Positions 40,225-48,794 of a stretch of DNA of 64,000 nt are shown in pieces. Each line of letters begins with the position of its first letter. The stretch's first letter is position 1. This stretch comes from Gammaproteobacteria bacterium (lineage in GTDB: Bacteria > Pseudomonadota > Gammaproteobacteria > Magnimaribacterales > AG-339-G14). Where the stretch lies: assembly GCA_019652555.1 (NCBI GenBank), contig BPAJ01000001.1:646762-710761 (forward strand), written 5' to 3'. The notes below the pieces were generated by a model that was given only the letters and a program-made list of their open reading frames with translations, had not been told where the DNA came from and did no database searches. A program made the position numbers and the translations under genes.

Positions 40225-40827
40225 ATGAAAAACTTAACTAAAAGGCAAACTGAAATTTTTAATTACATTAAAGATGAAATTGAAAATAATGGTTATCCCC
40301 CTACCCGTTCAGAGATTTCCAAAACTTTTGGGTTTAAATCACCTAATGCTGCTGAGGATCATTTAAAAGCATTAAAGAAAAAAGGAGTGCTTGATTTAGC
40401 TGCTGGAACATCTCGAGGAATTACTCTGTCAAATCAATCATCAGGAATTCCTGTAATTGGCTTGGTAAGTGCAGGAGGGCCTATCCTTGCTGAAGAAAAT
40501 ATAGAAAAAACCATCCCCAATAATCCGGGAATACTTTCTCATGGCATTGATTTTTATTTGAAGGTTAAGGGAGACAGCATGATAGATGTCGGAATTTTTG
40601 AAAACGATCTTATTGCGATTAATAAAAATATTCCAGTTAAGACAGGATCAATAGTAGTGGCTAGAATAAATGATGAAGTAACGGTAAAAACACTTACCAA
40701 GATTTCAGATTCTCAAGTCATTTTGAGACCTGAAAACTCTTCTTACTCTGATATTGAAGTAAACCCTAAAAAAGATAATCTTATTTTTGAAGGAACATGC
40801 GTAGGTCTTTTAAGAGATTTTTCTTAG
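40225..40827 (+). CDS. lexA: LexA repressor, SOS regulator
   Basis: Represses the SOS regulon and self-cleaves when stimulated by RecA-ssDNA. 200 residues. Winged-helix domain MKNLTKRQTEIF ... PPTRSEISKTFGF; cleavage site Ala83-Gly84 in VSAGGPI; catalytic Ser118 (KGDSMI) and Lys155 (VTVKTL), each one residue before the E. coli numbering. The start is fixed by the match to the LexA N-terminus, and there is no room for a Shine-Dalgarno because the SOS box abuts the ATG. Stop shares a TTAG with the convergent topA stop. Confidence 0.98.
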   Translation: MKNLTKRQTEIFNYIKDEIENNGYPPTRSEISKTFGFKSPNAAEDHLKALKKKGVLDLAAGTSRGITLSNQSSGIPVIGLVSAGGPILAEENIEKTIPNNPGILSHGIDFYLKVKGDSMIDVGIFENDLIAINKNIPVKTGSIVVARINDEVTVKTLTKISDSQVILRPENSSYSDIEVNPKKDNLIFEGTCVGLLRDFS

Positions 40828-43397
40828 AGCTTTTTGTATTGATCTATAGAGAAAGCTTCTTTAATTAAGCTATCTTGCTCTGCTTCTTCTAATTTATAAA
40901 AATCGTTGGGGCATTCAACTTCTTTTTCACCGCATTTTATAAATTTTACAAATTTAAAGGCTTTACCAGGCTTTCTAATCTTTATTCCAATTGGTCTTTT
41001 ATCTTCAGGATGAAAACCCAAGACTCTTAAAGATTTTAAAACAAACAATCTTGTATCTTTATTCTCGTAATCAAGTTCATGAGGATTGTAATAAGAAACT
41101 TTAGGATTTTTAGGTTTATCTTCCGGCGGCAGCTTAGATGCTTTATTGAAACCATCAAACTCAGTGTATTCACCAAATCTTCCATTCTTTAAGAAAATTG
41201 GAATACCGCTGTTCTCTTCTATGAACAATATGTTTTCACCAGAATCTCGTTCTATTAGTTCTACTGCTCTGTTTAAACCAATATCCAAGATATTTTCATC
41301 CTCATCTGGACTACCAAATATTTTTTTATCATCTCTCATAGTCCAAACACATGGACCATTAATGCTCATATCGGCAAAAATAGGCTCATTCAAATCAGGA
41401 TGATTGCCTAACTCTTTTGGGAGTTCCTTATAGGTTTCCCAAGTTGTGGAAAAATCAAAAGGTTTCTTTGTCCACTTACATTCAGAACAGCCAACAAAGT
41501 AACCAAACTTTCCTTTTTTTAAACTCGTTTGGCTATCGCATTTGGGACAATCCCTAATAATTTTTCCTGCTTCATCTCTAGGAAAAATAACTTCTTCTAG
41601 CTCTTCGTTTAGCAAATCTAAAACCTGTCTGGTTTTAAAATTTTCACCATCGTTGAGAGGAATTCCATCAATTTTTTTGCTCAAATAATTTTGAAGCTCT
41701 TCCCAGAACTTATCTAATACGTCAGTCCACGAAATACTTCCTTCGGCAATTTTATCCAGTTCTGTTTCTAATTCAGCCGTGAATTTGGTTTCAATAAAAA
41801 ATTCTTTATAAACTCCACATAAATATGAATTTAAAACTCTACCTAAATCTGAAGGAGCAATCGATTTAGCACCATAAGCATACTTTTTATCTCTAAGACC
41901 CTTCACAGTTGATGCATATGTCGATGGTCTTCCTATGCCAAGCTCTTCCATTTTTTTGATCAAAGAAGCTTCAGAATATCGATTTGGAGGAGATGTAAAT
42001 TTTTGCTCAGAAATGAATTCGGCAAGACTTACATTTTCATTTTCTTTTAAATTTTCTGGAAACTCTATGATTTCTGAAGAATCTTTTTTGGAAAGAGTTT
42101 CAAAACCTTCAAAGAGAGTTTTTCTTGAGGAAGCATTGAAAACAAATTTGTCTTCTTTAGAACAAACTACTATTTTTTTTCTTTCATGCTGCGAGTTAGA
42201 CATTTGACTAGAGAGAGTTCTATTCCAAATTAAGGTATAAAGCTTTTGTTCGTCTTGCCCGAGGTTAATATTTTCTGGATAAGTTTTAATGTTTGTAGGT
42301 CTTATAGCTTCATGAGCTTCTTGAGAATTTTTTACTTTAGATTTGTAAACTCTTACTTGATCAGATAAAAATTCATCACCAAATTTTTCGACAATTACAT
42401 TTCTTATTTCTTGCAAAGGAGGTGGTCCAGGATTGTCTTCGCTAAAGGGTTCTCCCGTATTAGGAGATGTACTGATATTTATCCCGTCTGTTCTTAAGTA
42501 TGTAATTAAGCCAGCTTCGTAGAGATTCTGGGCTGCTCTCATGGTTCTGTCTGCAGTAAAGCCTAAAAAACTGCTTGCAGTCATTTGTAAAGTTGATGTA
42601 CGAAAAGGTGGATTTGGAGAACTGCTCTGAGGTTTTGTTTCAATAGATTTGATAAAAAACTCTGAAGATTTCAATTCAGATTCAATTTCTCTTACATCTT
42701 TTTCTGAAGATATGGGGTTCTTTTTTAAATCCTCTTCCTTGCACTTAATTAGCTCAGCATCAAAAATAAAATCGTTATATTCAAATTTACTAGTTATCGG
42801 CCAATACTCTTCTTTAATGTGTTTATCTCTTTCGGTTTCTCTTTCGCAAATTATTCTTAAAGAAGGAGATTGAACTCTTCCAGCAGATTTAGCAGGGGGA
42901 GCATGTCTCCATACTAAAGGAGATACTTTAAATCCAATCAGATGATCTAAAATTCTCCTTGCTAAATATGCGTCTACTAAGTCTTGATCAATTTCTCTTG
43001 GTGAATTTATAGCTTGCTTTATAGCTGATGAAGTAATTTCATTAAAAGTGATTCTTTTGACTTCTTTATCTTTTAATAATTTTTTTTCAGAAAAATCTGA
43101 AAGTAAATGCCACGCAATGGCCTCTCCTTCTCTATCTGGATCCGTTGCTAAATAGATAGTATTGATGGTTTTGCAAATCTTTCTTAATTCTCTGATCGTT
43201 TTTTTTCCTTTTTGTGTTTCTTCCCAAGATAAATCCACCCAATTTTCTGGGTTAACCGCGCTTTCATCATCTGGAAGATCTCTTATGTGACCCAAGCAAG
43301 CTGCAACTTCCCACTGCTGTTCTGGAAAGTTTTTATCCAAATATTCAGTAATCTTAGTTGCCTTCGCACCAGATTCAACAATGACTAAATTTTTCAT
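40824..43397 (-). CDS. topA: DNA topoisomerase I
   Basis: Type IA enzyme relaxing negative supercoils. 857 residues. Toprim domain with LVIVESGAKATKI and ATDPDREGEAIAWHL, active-site tyrosine near 300 in GLITYLRTDG, and GIGRPSTYAS. The C-terminal part has only one four-cysteine zinc ribbon (CPKC ... CSEC, about residues 612-640) followed by topoisomerase C-terminal repeats (ILDIGLNRAVELI, LKNGRFGEYTEF), unlike the several zinc ribbons of E. coli TopA. VESGAKAT also differs from the usual VESPAKAK. Convergent with lexA by a 4-base overlap. Confidence 0.95.
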   Translation of the reverse strand: MKNLVIVESGAKATKITEYLDKNFPEQQWEVAACLGHIRDLPDDESAVNPENWVDLSWEETQKGKKTIRELRKICKTINTIYLATDPDREGEAIAWHLLSDFSEKKLLKDKEVKRITFNEITSSAIKQAINSPREIDQDLVDAYLARRILDHLIGFKVSPLVWRHAPPAKSAGRVQSPSLRIICERETERDKHIKEEYWPITSKFEYNDFIFDAELIKCKEEDLKKNPISSEKDVREIESELKSSEFFIKSIETKPQSSSPNPPFRTSTLQMTASSFLGFTADRTMRAAQNLYEAGLITYLRTDGINISTSPNTGEPFSEDNPGPPPLQEIRNVIVEKFGDEFLSDQVRVYKSKVKNSQEAHEAIRPTNIKTYPENINLGQDEQKLYTLIWNRTLSSQMSNSQHERKKIVVCSKEDKFVFNASSRKTLFEGFETLSKKDSSEIIEFPENLKENENVSLAEFISEQKFTSPPNRYSEASLIKKMEELGIGRPSTYASTVKGLRDKKYAYGAKSIAPSDLGRVLNSYLCGVYKEFFIETKFTAELETELDKIAEGSISWTDVLDKFWEELQNYLSKKIDGIPLNDGENFKTRQVLDLLNEELEEVIFPRDEAGKIIRDCPKCDSQTSLKKGKFGYFVGCSECKWTKKPFDFSTTWETYKELPKELGNHPDLNEPIFADMSINGPCVWTMRDDKKIFGSPDEDENILDIGLNRAVELIERDSGENILFIEENSGIPIFLKNGRFGEYTEFDGFNKASKLPPEDKPKNPKVSYYNPHELDYENKDTRLFVLKSLRVLGFHPEDKRPIGIKIRKPGKAFKFVKFIKCGEKEVECPNDFYKLEEAEQDSLIKEAFSIDQYKKL

Positions 43398-43406
43398 CCT
43401 TTTTTT

Positions 43407-43436
43407 AATATGGAGTACTTTTTACAGTTTTGTCAA
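43407..43436 (-). promoter_or_regulatory. topA promoter
   Basis: On the minus strand a perfect TTGACA (43436-43431) overlaps the pyrD stop codon, followed after 18 bases by CATATT (43412-43407, four of six to TATAAT). The predicted start is 0-4 bases before the topA ATG at 43397, again a nearly leaderless message. topA can thus be transcribed separately from the upstream pyrD operon. Confidence 0.6.
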
Positions 43437-44464
43437 GAAGACGAAATTTGTAGAGCCTTTTTTAAAAGCGAGTTACCTTGATATATGTAACCAGTATAAA
43501 GCTGAACTAAATCTGCTGAATTTATTAATCTTTCCTTTACGTCACTTGCGTTCATTACTCCACCTGAAGCTATTAAAATTGATTTTTCCTGTTTGAATTC
43601 AGCTACTTTTTTTTGCATATTTCCTGCTTTTTTACTGAGCATTGCGCCACTCATGCCTCCTGCAATTGGATAAATATGATCGGTGGTTGTGTTGCAACAT
43701 ATAAAGCCATCAATACTATTTTTTTCTGAGACTTCTATTAAGTTTTTTAAATTTTCATCTGTTTCATCTGGAGAAAGTTTTACAAAAATTGGGGTATTTT
43801 TTTTATACATATCAATTAATTGAACTTTTTTTTGCGATATCTTTTCCAGTAAAAATTCAAGATTTTCTTGAGAAGATAATTCTCTGAGGTTTTCAGTATT
43901 TGGAGATGAAATATTTATAGCAAGATAATCTGCTTCAAGGTAAAAATAATCCATCAAATGAAGATAATCTTGCCAAGCATTTTTGGTTTTTGTGTTCTTG
44001 CTTTTCCCAATACTAATTCCAAGAACGCCATCAAACTTTGGTTTGTATTTTTTTATATTTTTGAGAACTTGAACGGAGCCAACATTGTTAAAACCCAATG
44101 AATTTACAAGTGTTTTATCTTTGGTAAACCTAAAAATTCTTGGCTTTGGATTACCAGTTTGAGGTTCCAAGGTTACTGTACCCACCTCAACAAAACCAAA
44201 TCCAAGGGAGCTGAAAATATGAAAATATTCTGCATTTTTATCTAAACCTCCAGCTATTCCAATTCTATTTTTTAGTGATAGGTTTTTTATATTTATTTTA
44301 GATTTTTCGATGTTACTTGAAGCAAATAAACCAATTAGATTTAAACTATAGATTAGCTTTAAAAGCCTAAGGGTTATATTTTTCGCTGCCTCTGCAGGAA
44401 AAATTCTTAATGTTAATAAAGTTAGATCTTCTAAAAAATTTATCAATTTAATTATCAAGCGCAC
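43433..44464 (-). CDS. pyrD: Dihydroorotate dehydrogenase (quinone, class 2)
   Basis: Membrane-associated FMN enzyme oxidising dihydroorotate to orotate with quinone, in pyrimidine synthesis. 343 residues. An N-terminal helical membrane-binding segment precedes GIAGGLDKNAEY, the FVEVGTVTLEPQTGNPKPR signature and the NISSPNTENLR region with the catalytic Ser of class 2. The first 17 bases overlap the end of the SLBB protein gene. Confidence 0.96.
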   Translation of the reverse strand: MRLIIKLINFLEDLTLLTLRIFPAEAAKNITLRLLKLIYSLNLIGLFASSNIEKSKINIKNLSLKNRIGIAGGLDKNAEYFHIFSSLGFGFVEVGTVTLEPQTGNPKPRIFRFTKDKTLVNSLGFNNVGSVQVLKNIKKYKPKFDGVLGISIGKSKNTKTKNAWQDYLHLMDYFYLEADYLAINISSPNTENLRELSSQENLEFLLEKISQKKVQLIDMYKKNTPIFVKLSPDETDENLKNLIEVSEKNSIDGFICCNTTTDHIYPIAGGMSGAMLSKKAGNMQKKVAEFKQEKSILIASGGVMNASDVKERLINSADLVQLYTGYIYQGNSLLKKALQISSS

Positions 44465-47156
44465 TTATTGCTGCTGCAGCAGTAGCAAAGTTTGCGAGAA
44501 TTGGCGTAAAAATTCTAAAAATTGAGATCGCATTAAACGGAGTAGAATCTCTTGGAACTATAATAGTTGAGCCTGGTTCTATTTTACTTCTGCCAATTCT
44601 CCATGAATCTAAATTTCTCACTGCTTGACCATTGGGAAGAATTACAAAAATTCCTCTTTTATCAGCAGAGTCTGCCAAACCCCCAGCTAGTTTAATGTAA
44701 TCATTCACCCGAAGGTTCTTTGAATAGACAAAGCTTGTAGGAGCTAAAACTTCTCCAGTTACAGTAATAGTAGACTTCTCTGAAGGAATATAAATTCTAT
44801 CGCCAGAATTTAAAACAATATCTACTTCAGGATTCTTTTTCAATTTTTCTAAAGACATCTCAGTAACTATCCGACCAACAGGTGAGATATCTTTTAATCT
44901 GGTAATCAAGTTGGAGATTACTGAAAGAGCAAGCTGAGGGTTTCCTGTATTTGTGATTGCACCGCTTGTCAAAGAAGTAGCTATGCCCTCCTCCAATTGG
45001 TCAGCTGCTCTATTGAAAGCCTCCTTTTCCCTTTTAGCTACAGAAGATCTTGTAAATACTCCTCCATATGGATAAGCATTTTTTTCATATCCTCCAGCTC
45101 TTTCTAAAAGAGAGCTTAGCTTTTCACCTTTAGAGATGGAATAAGTTCCTGGATTTTTAATAAAACCACTCACAGATACTGAGAAAGTTTCTTGTTTATC
45201 TGGATCTTGTTGCAAAACAATTGATTTTGGAAATGAGGAAGAAAAAATTATATTTTCTGATTCATCAAAATTAATGTTTTGAATATCTTTTTCAGAATAA
45301 AAAATTTCATAATTTCCAGATTTTCCTAGATTGGTTGCTCCTCCAGCAAAAGAAGTTAGATTTTTTAAACTAATGTTATTGGTTATTGGATAAAATCCAG
45401 GTTTTCTAATTTCCCCGCTCACAAGAGAAGCATTTTCTAAAGCAACGATGAGTAAATCTGGGTTGTCTTCAAAGATTTTTGGACAGCCCTCATTTAAACC
45501 CAAACGATCAGAAATATTAGTCTCTGAAGTTGAAAATTTTAAGCTTTTAAGATTTGAAACAAGCGTGGATGCATTAAATTTAGCCACATACTTCAAAGAC
45601 TTACATGGATATCTATCATCGGGTATAAATTTAGTTAAATTTTTACTCTTTAAATTAAATTCTTCTCTTTTTTCTTCCTCAGTCTTTATTGGTAATCTTT
45701 GAAAAGGATCAGTTTGATCAGAAAGAGTAACGGCAGGAACATTTTCTTGTTCAGCCAGATTTTTCTTTCTTTGCTCCTCATAAAAAAGATCAATCTTAAT
45801 TTTATCTTCTTCCGATAAAAGTCCTAATGCATCTGCTAAAAGAGCCGAATTTATAAAATCTATATCGTATTGAGAAAATACGTAAATGAAATCATTAGGC
45901 TTGAGATTGAACTCTTCTCTAGTTTTTAAATTTAGATCAGTTGCGATAAATTCTCTTGAGCCATTGTCATCTCGTCTAGAAATAACGCTAAATGGTAGAT
46001 AGGTTTTATCAGTTAAATCATTTTCATCAATGAAGTCTGAAATTTTTGAATTTTCAATATAAGAATAAACTCCTCTATTACTTAAAAAACCTTCTATCCG
46101 AATATTATTTGAAAGCTTCCCAGATAAATCATGAATGAAAATTTCATCAGAATCTTTTAATTTCATGGAATTAATATCTTTCAAGGAGTAATCAGAAAAT
46201 TCTCTTTCTCCTTGATCATTTAATCTGCTTAAAGTGATTTTATTTTTATCAGCCTTACTTGATAGACCAGACGCAAAATTCAAAACATCTTGAAATGTTT
46301 CACCTTTTTTAATTTCATAAATTGCTGGTCTATTAACATTTCCCCAAATTTTTACCCTATCGCCAACAGGATTTACAAGCAATGCATCCCCAGATTGAAT
46401 TCTTAAGTCATTTGAAGTGTTGGCATTAATTAGTAAGTCATACATATCTAGAGAGCCTATTTCTTTATTTGCTCTTTTTAGAGATATGTTTCTTAAGGAG
46501 CCATTCTCAGTAGGTCCTCTGGTATTAAAAAGAATGCTTGAAATTGAAGATAGTGGTGAAAAATTGTAAGAACCAGGTCTTTTTGAATTTCCCAGAACAA
46601 AGACTTGTATTGTTCTTAGCCTGCTCAAAGAAATTTCGACTTCTGTTCCAATCAAAGAAGCTTGAGTAATATTTTTTAATTTTTCTGAGGCTTCATCAAA
46701 GGTCAAGCCGCTAAAAGATATTGTTCCTAGTTCTCTTAAAAAAACATTTCCTTCACGATTAACTGAAACTTTTTTTATGGCCTGAATACTTCCGGAAAAA
46801 CTTATAGTCAATTCATCTCCAGGTCCTAAAACATATTCTCTAGGAGCTGCAATGATGCCACTGGAATCAAACGAAGTTTCTATATCAAAAAGATCATATC
46901 CAAAAAAAGAAGGGATTACGTTATCAAATTCATCATACTCAACAGGTTTCTCTTCCATTTCCATGAAAGATTCTCTCCTAAGCTGATTTATTTCATCATA
47001 TTCAGAGTCGTCTTCAACATCTGTTTTGAGTCTAGATTCTACAGAAGATCTAACGGAGTCAGGTAAGAATCTAAGATATTCCTCATAATCACTTACTTGC
47101 GCAAAAGAATTCGTGATAAAAAAGAGAAAAAGTATCTTCTTTAAATTATTTAACAA
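44448..47156 (-). CDS. Polysaccharide export protein with six SLBB domains
   Basis: About 902 residues. A signal peptide LLNNLKKILFLFFITNSFA, a polysaccharide-export domain (YVLGPGDELTISFSGS), then six SLBB-like repeats, each with a G-(x)-P-G-Y/F-like core: VLGNSKRPGSYNF, WGNVNRPAIYEI, EGFLSNRGVYSY, SGEIRKPGFYPI, SGFIKNPGTYSI, TGEVLAPTSFVY. The C-terminal FRIFTPILANFATAAAA helix could cross the outer membrane, as in Wza. No lipobox. An ATG at 47204 is in frame but gives a long charged leader overlapping nadK by 59 bases; the TTG at 47156 gives a clean signal peptide. No other polysaccharide genes are nearby. Confidence 0.85.
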   Translation of the reverse strand: MLNNLKKILFLFFITNSFAQVSDYEEYLRFLPDSVRSSVESRLKTDVEDDSEYDEINQLRRESFMEMEEKPVEYDEFDNVIPSFFGYDLFDIETSFDSSGIIAAPREYVLGPGDELTISFSGSIQAIKKVSVNREGNVFLRELGTISFSGLTFDEASEKLKNITQASLIGTEVEISLSRLRTIQVFVLGNSKRPGSYNFSPLSSISSILFNTRGPTENGSLRNISLKRANKEIGSLDMYDLLINANTSNDLRIQSGDALLVNPVGDRVKIWGNVNRPAIYEIKKGETFQDVLNFASGLSSKADKNKITLSRLNDQGEREFSDYSLKDINSMKLKDSDEIFIHDLSGKLSNNIRIEGFLSNRGVYSYIENSKISDFIDENDLTDKTYLPFSVISRRDDNGSREFIATDLNLKTREEFNLKPNDFIYVFSQYDIDFINSALLADALGLLSEEDKIKIDLFYEEQRKKNLAEQENVPAVTLSDQTDPFQRLPIKTEEEKREEFNLKSKNLTKFIPDDRYPCKSLKYVAKFNASTLVSNLKSLKFSTSETNISDRLGLNEGCPKIFEDNPDLLIVALENASLVSGEIRKPGFYPITNNISLKNLTSFAGGATNLGKSGNYEIFYSEKDIQNINFDESENIIFSSSFPKSIVLQQDPDKQETFSVSVSGFIKNPGTYSISKGEKLSSLLERAGGYEKNAYPYGGVFTRSSVAKREKEAFNRAADQLEEGIATSLTSGAITNTGNPQLALSVISNLITRLKDISPVGRIVTEMSLEKLKKNPEVDIVLNSGDRIYIPSEKSTITVTGEVLAPTSFVYSKNLRVNDYIKLAGGLADSADKRGIFVILPNGQAVRNLDSWRIGRSKIEPGSTIIVPRDSTPFNAISIFRIFTPILANFATAAAAISALDN

Positions 47157-47979
47157 TTGGAAGACCCCAGTAAAGTTTTGATCTACACGCTTCAAAGTAA
47201 TCATAATCTGTTGGATGAATTAAACGATATCTTGTTGAACTGTTTTTTATCTTTAAAGAATCTCCAGAATTTAAATCAAACTCATTGTGTCCATCGAGAA
47301 TGACTTTTGCTTTTTCATCATGTTCATATTTAAGCTCTAATTCATCTTCGGCTGGAATAATCAGTGGCCTAGTGGATGAACTATGTGAAAACATCGGCAT
47401 GATAGCAAAAACATCCAATGTGGGATACAAAACTGGTCCGCCGCCTGAATACATATAAGCTGTTGATCCAGTTGCAGATGAAACAATTAATCCGTCTGAT
47501 TTATGGTTAGCAATTAATTTATTGTTTTTAAAAAGAGAAAAACTTGTCATTTTTGCTAGTTCTCCTGAATGGAGAACAACTTCATTTACGAGAAGAAAAG
47601 AATTATTTTTGTCAGAAACTTCTAAAAGATTTCTTGATTCTTCTTGGTAATCACCTTTTAAAATTTTTGGTAATTCAAGCTCTAAAGAGCCTAATTGCAA
47701 ATCTGTTAAGAAGCCAAGTTTGCCAATGTTCACTCCTAGAAATGGAGTATTCAAATGACAGAGATCTCTTATTGCTCCTATCATCGTTCCGTCTCCGCCA
47801 ATTACCAAAATAAGATCTTCGGATGCGTCTAATTTTTTCAATTCTTTTTGAGACTTATTTGCCACAATGTGTTTTATGACCACATTATTTTCTTCCAAAG
47901 TTTTTTCACACCTCTTTAAGGTTTCTTTGTAGTCTCTGGTTGAGGAATGAATGATGTTTATTGACGAAATTTTATCCAT
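47146..47979 (-). CDS. nadK: NAD kinase
   Basis: Phosphorylates NAD to NADP. 277 residues. The GGDGT motif near residue 60 (VIGGDGTMIGA) and the second signature KSDGLIVSSATGSTAYMYSGGGP (positions about 160-182; key part SATGSTAY) are intact, with SHSSSTRPLIIP following. Overlaps the transporter gene upstream by 8 bases and the SLBB gene downstream by about 11 bases. Confidence 0.97.
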   Translation of the reverse strand: MDKISSINIIHSSTRDYKETLKRCEKTLEENNVVIKHIVANKSQKELKKLDASEDLILVIGGDGTMIGAIRDLCHLNTPFLGVNIGKLGFLTDLQLGSLELELPKILKGDYQEESRNLLEVSDKNNSFLLVNEVVLHSGELAKMTSFSLFKNNKLIANHKSDGLIVSSATGSTAYMYSGGGPVLYPTLDVFAIMPMFSHSSSTRPLIIPAEDELELKYEHDEKAKVILDGHNEFDLNSGDSLKIKNSSTRYRLIHPTDYDYFEACRSKLYWGLPIVK

Positions 47980-48712
47980 TTGTCGTTTGTAAATCCTTTG
48001 GATTAAAGTTTCTCACGAAATAAATAAATATTGTATCTACTATTGCTATAAAAAACTTAAAAACGTATTTGGTTAAAGCAATTCCTAGGGCTACTTTAAA
48101 TGACATTTGTCCTGCTAATACCCATACAAAGGTATATATAAAAGTATCAAGAGCTTGAGAACTCAGAGTTGAAACGTTGTTCCTTAGCCAAAGATACTTA
48201 TCTCCAGTTATGGTTTTAATTTTATGAAAAACCCAAACGTCAAAAGTCTGACTTATCAGGTAAGCGGTTATAGACCCTATTACGAATATAGGCGAGTAAA
48301 GAGCTAAAGTAGATATTGCTTGATGAACTTCATTGGCCGAAGAAGCAATCCCTGATGGTAAATAATAAGTACTCAGAACCAGAGTAAACATTACTATCAC
48401 ATTTGCTACTGCCCCAATTATTACCGCTCTATTTGCTTCTGCTCTACCATATTTTTCATTCAATAAATCTGTAGCAAAGTATATTCCGGAATACATTATC
48501 GCTCCCATACTTACTACAAATGTATTTCCAAAAATAGTTAGCTCACTTACTTTGCCGCCCTGTAAGTTTGCAAGAATAATTCCTAGAATAACGGCTGTAT
48601 AGAGTCCATTTTTACCAAAAAAATAAAATAATATTATTGCCAAAGTCAAGTCATAAAACACCGTAAAAATCCATAATAATTCTGGGTTTTGGCTAAAAAA
48701 TTCTAAGTTCAT
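47972..48712 (-). CDS. Queuosine precursor transporter (YhhQ/COG1738 family)
   Basis: A 246-residue inner-membrane protein with six to seven hydrophobic helices. Family signatures include GAIMYSGIYFATDLLNEKYG (the DLLNEKYG loop is diagnostic), AYLISQTFDVWVFHKIK and LRNNVSTLSSQALDTFIY. The family imports 7-cyano-7-deazaguanine or related precursors for queuosine in tRNA. First gene of a transporter-nadK-SLBB-pyrD operon. A GATAAT at 48727-48722 sits 9 bases before its ATG. Confidence 0.88.
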   Translation of the reverse strand: MNLEFFSQNPELLWIFTVFYDLTLAIILFYFFGKNGLYTAVILGIILANLQGGKVSELTIFGNTFVVSMGAIMYSGIYFATDLLNEKYGRAEANRAVIIGAVANVIVMFTLVLSTYYLPSGIASSANEVHQAISTLALYSPIFVIGSITAYLISQTFDVWVFHKIKTITGDKYLWLRNNVSTLSSQALDTFIYTFVWVLAGQMSFKVALGIALTKYVFKFFIAIVDTIFIYFVRNFNPKDLQTTNG

Positions 48713-48794
48713 GGCTGATTAATTATCAAAAATTGCTACAATTAGACACGTTTGGAAACAAAAAATCACTTAAAAACTTATATTTAAAAAAATT

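Noticed and set aside
43398-43432. Second SOS box upstream of topA (CTGTAAAAAGTAC...)
   Set aside because: Only the left CTG half is present; the expected CAG at the right spacing reads TCC.
47157-47204. ATG at 47204 as start of the SLBB protein
   Set aside because: It adds 16 charged residues before the signal peptide and a 59-base overlap with nadK; the TTG at 47156 gives a normal signal peptide. It cannot be fully excluded.
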